Shown here piece after piece: positions 58,059-64,000 of a stretch of DNA of 64,000 nt. Made by a program: the position numbers and the translations under genes. How positions within the stretch are numbered: position 1 is the first letter of the stretch; each line of letters opens with the position of its first letter. The notes under the pieces are model-generated. The model did no database searches, was not told the origin of the DNA, and saw nothing but the letters and a program-made list of their open reading frames with translations. The DNA is from Apostichopus japonicus (taxonomy: Eukaryota > Echinodermata > Holothuroidea > Aspidochirotida > Stichopodidae). The DNA lies in contig NC_092565.1 of NCBI RefSeq assembly GCF_037975245.1, positions 2,677,499 to 2,741,498 of the forward strand, written 5' to 3'.

Positions 58059-58129
58059 TTTGATATAAATATATATAACCATTTATATAATATATTTTAA
58101 TATATATATATATATTGATAATTGTCATC

Positions 58130-59970
58130 TATAAAATCTGTGTGTGTCATTAAGTCATGGATATTTAATAGTGCGACACCACTTGTTAATGTGTTCAGTA
58201 CTTTCAGTGCTGTTTACAGTGAAGTAGGGGATTCCCACGTGTTCGTGGTGAGTAGTATATATTATGTAAAACCTTATCTTTTTGTCTATTGATAAATTGT
58301 TTTCACATTCAGAGACACTCTTCTATTTACGCACATCACAGTTGTACATTGAAGTACGATTCTTGAGATTTCTAAACCTCCTTTGGCCCCTCCCTAATGT
58401 TTATTTTCCCACCTAATCAAGAGGACACCGAAAATGTTGGCATGGTCCACCTCCAATAACGCTCCTGGAGATGTTGCATTTCTACTTTAAATCCCGCCCA
58501 CTCATTAATATGCATGAATTATGCACCAACATCAACAGATAACATCTCTGGTTCATGGGATATCAATATCTAAGGCAAATATTAATTCAAACCGATTTTA
58601 CGGTTCTTGAGATTTTCGTGCATGTTTACAAGGTGGCTTTAGCCAAAATATCATTTAACCACATGTCACCTATAGAATGAATAATTTTTCCAAACAGTTA
58701 AAGTGGCACTGAAAATGTCTATCTCACCACACAAATACTGCAGTTATGATTTTGTTTTTAAATTTTCAATTGAATTCGCCCCCACCGTTAACAAGCATGT
58801 AAAGTGCACAAAATCATTAGGGAATACCACTACGTCATACGATATCATTGTACCAAGGGTTAACTCAAACTGACCTACGGTTCGTGAGATTTGCAAGCCC
58901 GAGAGTCACATTACATACAAATACACGCACGTCAGGCTGACTACACAAAGTGTAGTCCCTGATCCTTATTCAGTATATGAACCCTTTTTTTTTTTTTTTT
59001 AATTATTCACATGTCTCGACGGCAAAAGACTGAAACTGTCACGTGCATGTCGCAAAGATCCCTTTCAATTTTTAGTTGGATAATGGACGTAATTGAAGAT
59101 CGTTTCGTCCATATTCATGGGAATTTTCAAAAGCCTAATAAGTCTTACCAGAATATGTGCTAACATTATAAAGATCATAAACTATCTTTTCCAATAATAA
59201 CGAAATCCAAGATTCAAAGTCTAATTTATCGTAAGATTTTAACAATCTTTTGTGCTTTTTATATCATCATCGTGTTTTTATGTTATCATCCTAAGTCATG
59301 GTGTCGCGTTCTGTCATCGTGCAAAAGGCTCATTACATGTGATAACTCTTTGTGGAACTCCAAAAAGCAACAATGAACCTTGTCAAACACATGGTCATCA
59401 TATATTTTTGCATGACCATTGTGTACTTTTACATTACCATCCTAAGTTGTGGTGTCCTTTTTGCGTTCCATATATAATTGACCACGTGATGATGTCACGA
59501 TCTTATTCAGGTTTTATACTGATAAGCCACAATATACTTCTTTGGTATTGTCGTATGGTTATCTTCAGATCATGTTCGGCAATCAAAAGTAGAAGTAGCG
59601 AAACAAATATATATGGTAATATGCATGAGGAAGATATTGATATCTCTGGTATCACCATATCGTTGCGGGTTTCCATTCCATATACCTTTCCACGTCAGCG
59701 AGCAGCACGTGAACTTATTTCGCAGTGCCTTTGACCGGGTCCCGTTTTTAAACGGTTGTTACAGCAGGACATAACATGAGATGACCCTTGATTCAAACTG
59801 GAGCTTTAATGATGAACTTTACTCAACTGTAACGTAAAGTTGCAAGTTCTGTTCTTAACACAATGTTTAACATTAGTTTATTTCTGACTGATTTCGGCAG
59901 ATGGGGCATCCAAGTATCGTGAAGAACCAGAGACCTATACGGCTCTTTTGCAGTTATGATTAACTTACTC
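58130..59970. other. No gene recognised; old repeats
   Basis: Contains TACGGTTCGTGAGATTTGCAA and related ACGGTTCTTGAGATTTTCG 280 bp earlier, a small palindrome GACTACACAAAGTGTAGTC (58939-58957), a T-run at 58986-59001, and a 40-bp direct repeat (CATCCTAAGTCATGGTGTC near 59288, CATCCTAAGTTGTGGTGTC near 59440). The long frame at 59252-59734 has no domain. Confidence 0.5.
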
Positions 59971-59978
59971 AAACTTAC

Positions 59979-60082
59979 CTTTCACTTCCTAAGTTACTAT
60001 AACGGTAGAAACCAACGACGAACAGGATACATGTTATTGACATGGTAACATTCCATGTTATATACCGTAATCGGACTCGCAT
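59979..60082 (-). CDS. Signal-anchor exon, alternative or paralogous first exon of a sulfotransferase
   Basis: ATG at 60082 opens MRVRLRYITWNVTMSITCIL and FVVGFYRYSNLGSE, a short basic N-terminus and one hydrophobic segment, and ends at donor GTAAGT in phase 2. Exon 1 of the sulfotransferase gene has the same layout and the same phase. This exon could therefore splice to the catalytic exon starting at 56460 and provide an alternative Golgi anchor, or be a remnant of a tandem duplicate. The 59 residues read upstream of this ATG in the same frame lack an ATG. Confidence 0.45.
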
Positions 60083-60445
60083 GTTTTGACGGTGTTGTTT
60101 CTTCAGCGGAGGATTTGAGATATGTTTGTTAAAAAATCTATCGTGTTCGTAAGTGAAATGTACCGGGCCTTTAAGGATGGCGAGGGACACGTTGGCCAGT
60201 CAAATCAATGACAACGGTACAGATAAATCACGGTTCTCACTTGTAGAAACGTTCTTCCTAGAAGAATAGAATTTCGGAGCAATAGAAGAACAGCATCTGT
60301 AATAGAGAACACAAAAATATAGCAACCGTAAAATACGATGTCAATAGAAAAGGATATAGCTCTCTATCGATATCCACATATAATGAATGTAACCTTGGAC
60401 GAATATCAGTTTTATGCATTTCGTGAATCTATATATCTCACACTA

Positions 60446-60665
60446 AGGGAGTGTTAGCTCAGTAGTTAACGCCGGTGCCTTTCAATCATAAGGTCGCGAG
60501 TTCGAGTCACCCCAAGATTAATGTGTGTCGTCCAGTTACAGAGTTGTTGACAATTGACAATTTATAATCATGGACGTTAAAATATGAATCTAAGAGGCTG
60601 ACTTCAGTCAGCTTGCGGCTTTGATAAGCCAATGATGGCTTCTTCGCGAGTTCCTGCTTGCAGGA
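60446..60665 (+). mobile_element. tRNA-derived SINE, family C, copy 1
   Basis: GTGTTAGCTCAGTAGTTAAC (A box) and GAGTTCGAGTCAC (B box) about 45 bases apart, followed by a body with CAGTTACAGAGTTGTTGACA, GGACGTTAAAATATGAATC, TGCGGCTTTGATAAGC and TCTTCGCGAGTTCCTG. Confidence 0.8.
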
Positions 60666-60689
60666 GGATATAAAATACATACATCATAA

Positions 60690-62350
60690 ACGTCAGCTTA
60701 AACTAAGAATATCGATTCTACGACACATCATCACTACTCAACATACAATGTTACAGTACCCTTGGAATAACACAATAATCTATATACGTAGAGCACTGGG
60801 CATAAGACAGCTGAAACAGTATATCAATAATGTATAATAACTTATATCGAATCACTGTAATTGTACTTCACAATCTAACATATATGAATGTCATTAATGA
60901 ATATGCAATAGCATCATGTAAATACTTTATACGACCACATCTATCGTCATAAACACACAATCAGTTTGTCGACTTTTCACCTAGAAACAAATAATGATAA
61001 ACGTACGCAATTAACTATTATATGACCTTACACCAACACTATTAGGCCTTCTCTCATGTATCGTCGGAAGGAATACGTAAAACAGCAGAAATAATAATTA
61101 GATTTATCCTACGATATAGGTCTCTAAGCGCATCACAATATTACCTTGGTCAACGATAACCTGTCAAACATAGAAACAAACTCTTGATGTAGCCGAACTA
61201 TACACACACATACATGTAAACATGAAGTAAATAACTTCATAAAATAACAAATATAAACAAGTTGAAAGTTGAAACAATTAAATCATAAAGTGAATAAGCA
61301 TGAACGCCCGACAGATGCATTGACATACTGTATGAACCACTATATACTTAAATCAGTTGGCATAAAACTGATATAGCGCCCTTACTTACACAAGGGGGTA
61401 AAGTCAACAACTTAAATTGTTATAACGCTCTCAACTACAGAACCAACTCGGTTAAAATACCATGAGGTTGTGTACGGTAAATAATAATAATCGTCCTAAC
61501 CCCTCCTAGCATCGGCCTAAAAGATGAAAATAACACGTATACACACACACACAAAAAAAGATAAAAATCAAATTGTACACTGCTCCGATAGTGCATGTTA
61601 TGTCATGACCATAGCCACATATTAACTTATCCCTCAACTCCAACATTATTTAGAGAGTAAATGTCTTAAATTCAATGCCAAGGTGGAATGCATTATATCC
61701 TTTATTAGCACATCAGAACACAATCTCTTTGACTCTGAACAACCTAATATCATTGGTGGCGGGTATTCATCCGAAATAAAAATGGTTGATCAACAAAACA
61801 AAGTTAATTCTTTCACTCTTCGATTTTGAAACTCATATATCACGATGGTCATCTATCCCTTCATAAATGTAATTTCAACATAAGAATAACACAAAATTGG
61901 CATGCAATACAACACCTAACGCTAATATTCTAACGATGAATCTCGCGAAATACCACGCTATAAATAATAATCAGACTTAACTTATATTCACACTGGTGGT
62001 ACCCAAATGGTTCAAATGTCATGCCACTTATAGAATTACTCTAATTAATTCACATGAACTTCAATAATTAGTGAATAATACATAGATACAGAATCATGAT
62101 TGAACTCACCCCTTCAGAATAATCAGGGGCAAGAAGAAGAAGAAGACTAATGTCAGGCTCCAAAATAACATAAAATGTATGCTACAATGCGCAGGCTTAT
62201 ACATATACATATATATATGATGGTGCAATTAGATTTGCTGTGAGTGATGCCAGGTAAGGTGTAGCAGTGAACAAAGACAGCGACACGCCATGTAAACTCG
62301 GAATCCCACACATTGACGTCAAGGCCTATGATTTTATATCGAGGAAGTTG
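60690..62350. other. No gene recognised
   Basis: AT-rich, no conserved frames. Confidence 0.5.
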
Positions 62351-62355
62351 TAGTT

Positions 62356-62570
62356 AAGGAGTGTTAGCTCAGTGGTTAACGCCGGTGCCTTTCAATCATA
62401 AGGTCCCCAGTTCGAGTCACTCTAAGATTAATATGTTGTCCAGTTACAGAGTTGTTGACAAATTGACAATTCATAATCATGGACGTTAAATATGAATCTA
62501 AGAGACTGACTTCGGTCAACGTGCGGCTTTGATAAGCAAATGATGGCTTCTTTGCGAGTTCCTGTACGTA
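62356..62570 (+). mobile_element. tRNA-derived SINE, family C, copy 2
   Basis: Same A box, B box and body as the copy at 60446, with about 10% differences. TACGTAACAG occurs twice right after its end (62564-62583). Confidence 0.8.
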
Positions 62571-62633
62571 ACAGTACGTAACAGTGATACTAAGCACAAA
62601 ACAGGCTAAGGTCAACTTGAGGTACACATCCAT
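62565..62633 (-). CDS. Possible third signal-anchor exon
   Basis: ATG at 62633 opens MDVYLKLTLACFVLSITVTY, a single hydrophobic segment like the two signal-anchor exons at 57 and 60 kb. It runs towards a SINE and no donor in phase 2 is convincing, so it may be a disrupted first exon or chance. Confidence 0.25.
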
Positions 62634-62708
62634 CTTAAAAGTAAAACACCTAAAATACTCACATCCTAGTAAAACAACGTTATATGTATTTGAGCGAATA
62701 GTGTATCC

Positions 62709-63418
62709 CACTGGCGGATCCAGAGCCTTTGTTTGGGAGGGGCCAAAGTGGCATTATAGTGATATGGGGGAGGGGTCTAAGGGGAGGGGTATAAGGGGAG
62801 GGGGACACGGGGAGGGGGTGTCCCCCTCCCCTTTTGAATTTTTTTTGGAATCCTGGTGATGCCTACATGTAAACTGGTGGCACTTAGAAAGGCTTTTGTC
62901 ACCCAAAATTTTCTGAGAATTATGCATTTTTTTGTGTGTAACATCAATACATTGAATAGTAGGTGATAATTCATTCTTTCCCGTGGCATGGAAATGTTCC
63001 CTGCTCGCCCCAATGAAAAGAAATATAGGCTAATTTGAGGTTCAAATGATGCTGTAAAGGAGGTTTTATACTCTATTATGCTAAATGCTAAAGAAATGAT
63101 GGTTGCTAAGTCAAAATTTGATGCAAATTTTTTTATGTATACTTGACAATTACAATGCGGTTTTTTCGGACGCTTGTGCGGGTCAGCGGGTTTGGGTGTT
63201 AGAATGCGGGTCTAATTCCCGCGAATTGCGGGTCAGTTGGGAGCTCTGCATTTAATTTTAAACCAGAAAACGAAAAGGTTTAGACTAGTCTACCTCTGCT
63301 ATTCCTCTCGATTTTTTTAATTTCCAATCATATGATTTAGCGGATGTTCGGAAACACTTTTTGGCTCACCTTTGGGGGGGGGCCATGGCCCCCCTTGGTC
63401 CCCTTGGATCCGCCACTG
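62709..63418. mobile_element. Non-autonomous hAT-type transposon with 8-bp target duplication
   Basis: Left end CACTGGCGGATCCA and right end (reverse complement CAGTGGCGGATCCA) form terminal inverted repeats that differ at one base. The element is flanked on both sides by GTGTATCC (62701-62708 and 63419-63426), an exact 8-bp duplication as made by hAT transposases. The 710-bp interior has G/C-rich subterminal arms and no transposase frame. Confidence 0.85.
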
Positions 63419-63757
63419 GTGTATCCTATGTTAACTCGTTGTACGCCTCTGATTGGCCCTTCTCATCAACTTAGGTATGGATAAGTTTATATCAACTTGT
63501 ACGTCTGATCACCTAACGTTGGCTCAACGATTCTTTCAAGTTCTAGTTTTAACCCGACGCGGCCCAACAGTTCAATCTCCTGCTCATCAGTCCATATGGG
63601 GCCCGCCATTTTGACTTTCTAGCGCCGTCACCTGATTACACGACACTTCCTCATTGACTATCCATTAGGATTGGATTGCAGACGGGTCGTGGACAACCGC
63701 AAACTGCCACGAACCGAGTCAACTGCGGCGCGACGACTCACGACGCCACGACGAATA

Positions 63758-64000
63758 TCAAACATGTTTGATAGGCCTACACCCGATTATGTCACGACTA
63801 GGACCGACTGTCGGATCTTGGTCTAGTTCACTCTTCATAATAGGTGTGGCCTTATCCAGATATTTATCTTTAATCAGAATTGTCGTATCATCGGCAAATG
63901 ATGTCAAATGTAATTTATCAGAAGCAGAGATAATGTCATTAATGTACAATAAATACAGGAGAGGGCCAAGAATGGAACCCTGTGGCACACCGCATGTGAT
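63758..64000 (-). pseudogene. LINE reverse transcriptase fragment running off the window end
   Basis: The minus strand from 64000 reads [40 protein letters not shown] and [11 protein letters not shown], i.e. reverse-transcriptase motifs with the FADD catalytic box, as in Jockey/CR1-group LINEs. The match ends near 63830 in unrelated sequence, so the piece is truncated at its 3' side. The 5' part lies outside the window. Confidence 0.8.

Noticed and set aside
59252-59734. Open frame of 160 codons on the plus strand
   Set aside because: No domain, low-complexity cysteine/histidine-rich translation without splice or start context. It overlaps a direct repeat, so chance is the simpler explanation.

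Overview
The window looks like nuclear DNA of an invertebrate deuterostome, most likely an echinoderm and probably a sea cucumber. The evidence is AT-rich sequence, short exons with GT..AG introns, many decayed LINEs and tRNA-derived SINEs, long (TA)n tracts, and a gene set (fibrinogen-domain lectin-like protein, MYND/DUF4470 protein, farnesoic-acid-O-methyltransferase-type repeats, NRF-6-like acyltransferase, Golgi-type sulfotransferase) typical of echinoderm families. Placement at class level is inference. Exon models below were built by hand from splice sites and intron phase.

Layout. 1-9.5 kb, plus strand: a secreted-protein gene with a cysteine-rich TIL-like exon, an EGF-like module and a fibrinogen C-terminal domain. 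Its third exon carries an in-frame TAG, and its 4.6-kb intron holds a LINE fragment, two tandem-repeat blocks and a MITE. 9.5-15 kb: no recognisable gene. 15.1-19.1 kb, minus strand: a two-exon gene for a protein of about 599 residues with two tandem MYND zinc fingers followed by DUF4470. 19-25 kb: no recognisable gene, with palindromic repeats and hAT-like debris. 25-26 kb: a truncated L2/CR1-type LINE. 26.1-29.8 kb, plus strand: exons of a gene with farnesoic acid O-methyltransferase-type domains, ending in a tandemly triplicated exon.

31.3-43.4 kb, minus strand: a large gene of at least 14 exons for an NRF-6-like membrane acyltransferase (signal peptide, NRF domain, acyltransferase-3 domain). 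Its last two exons and flanks were duplicated 16 kb away at 46.4-48.8 kb as an orphan partial copy. 49-52 kb: fragments of L1/Tx1-like LINEs. 52-55 kb: palindromic repeats and a 0.9-kb inverted-repeat element. 55.5-57.2 kb, minus strand: a two-exon type II membrane sulfotransferase, with a second compatible signal-anchor exon at 60 kb. 62.7-63.4 kb: a non-autonomous hAT-type transposon with an 8-bp target duplication. The window ends inside another LINE reverse transcriptase.

The most unusual item is a family of 25-35-bp perfect or near-perfect palindromes built on CAGGGAGTTGTT, five copies in this window, several flanked by short direct repeats.
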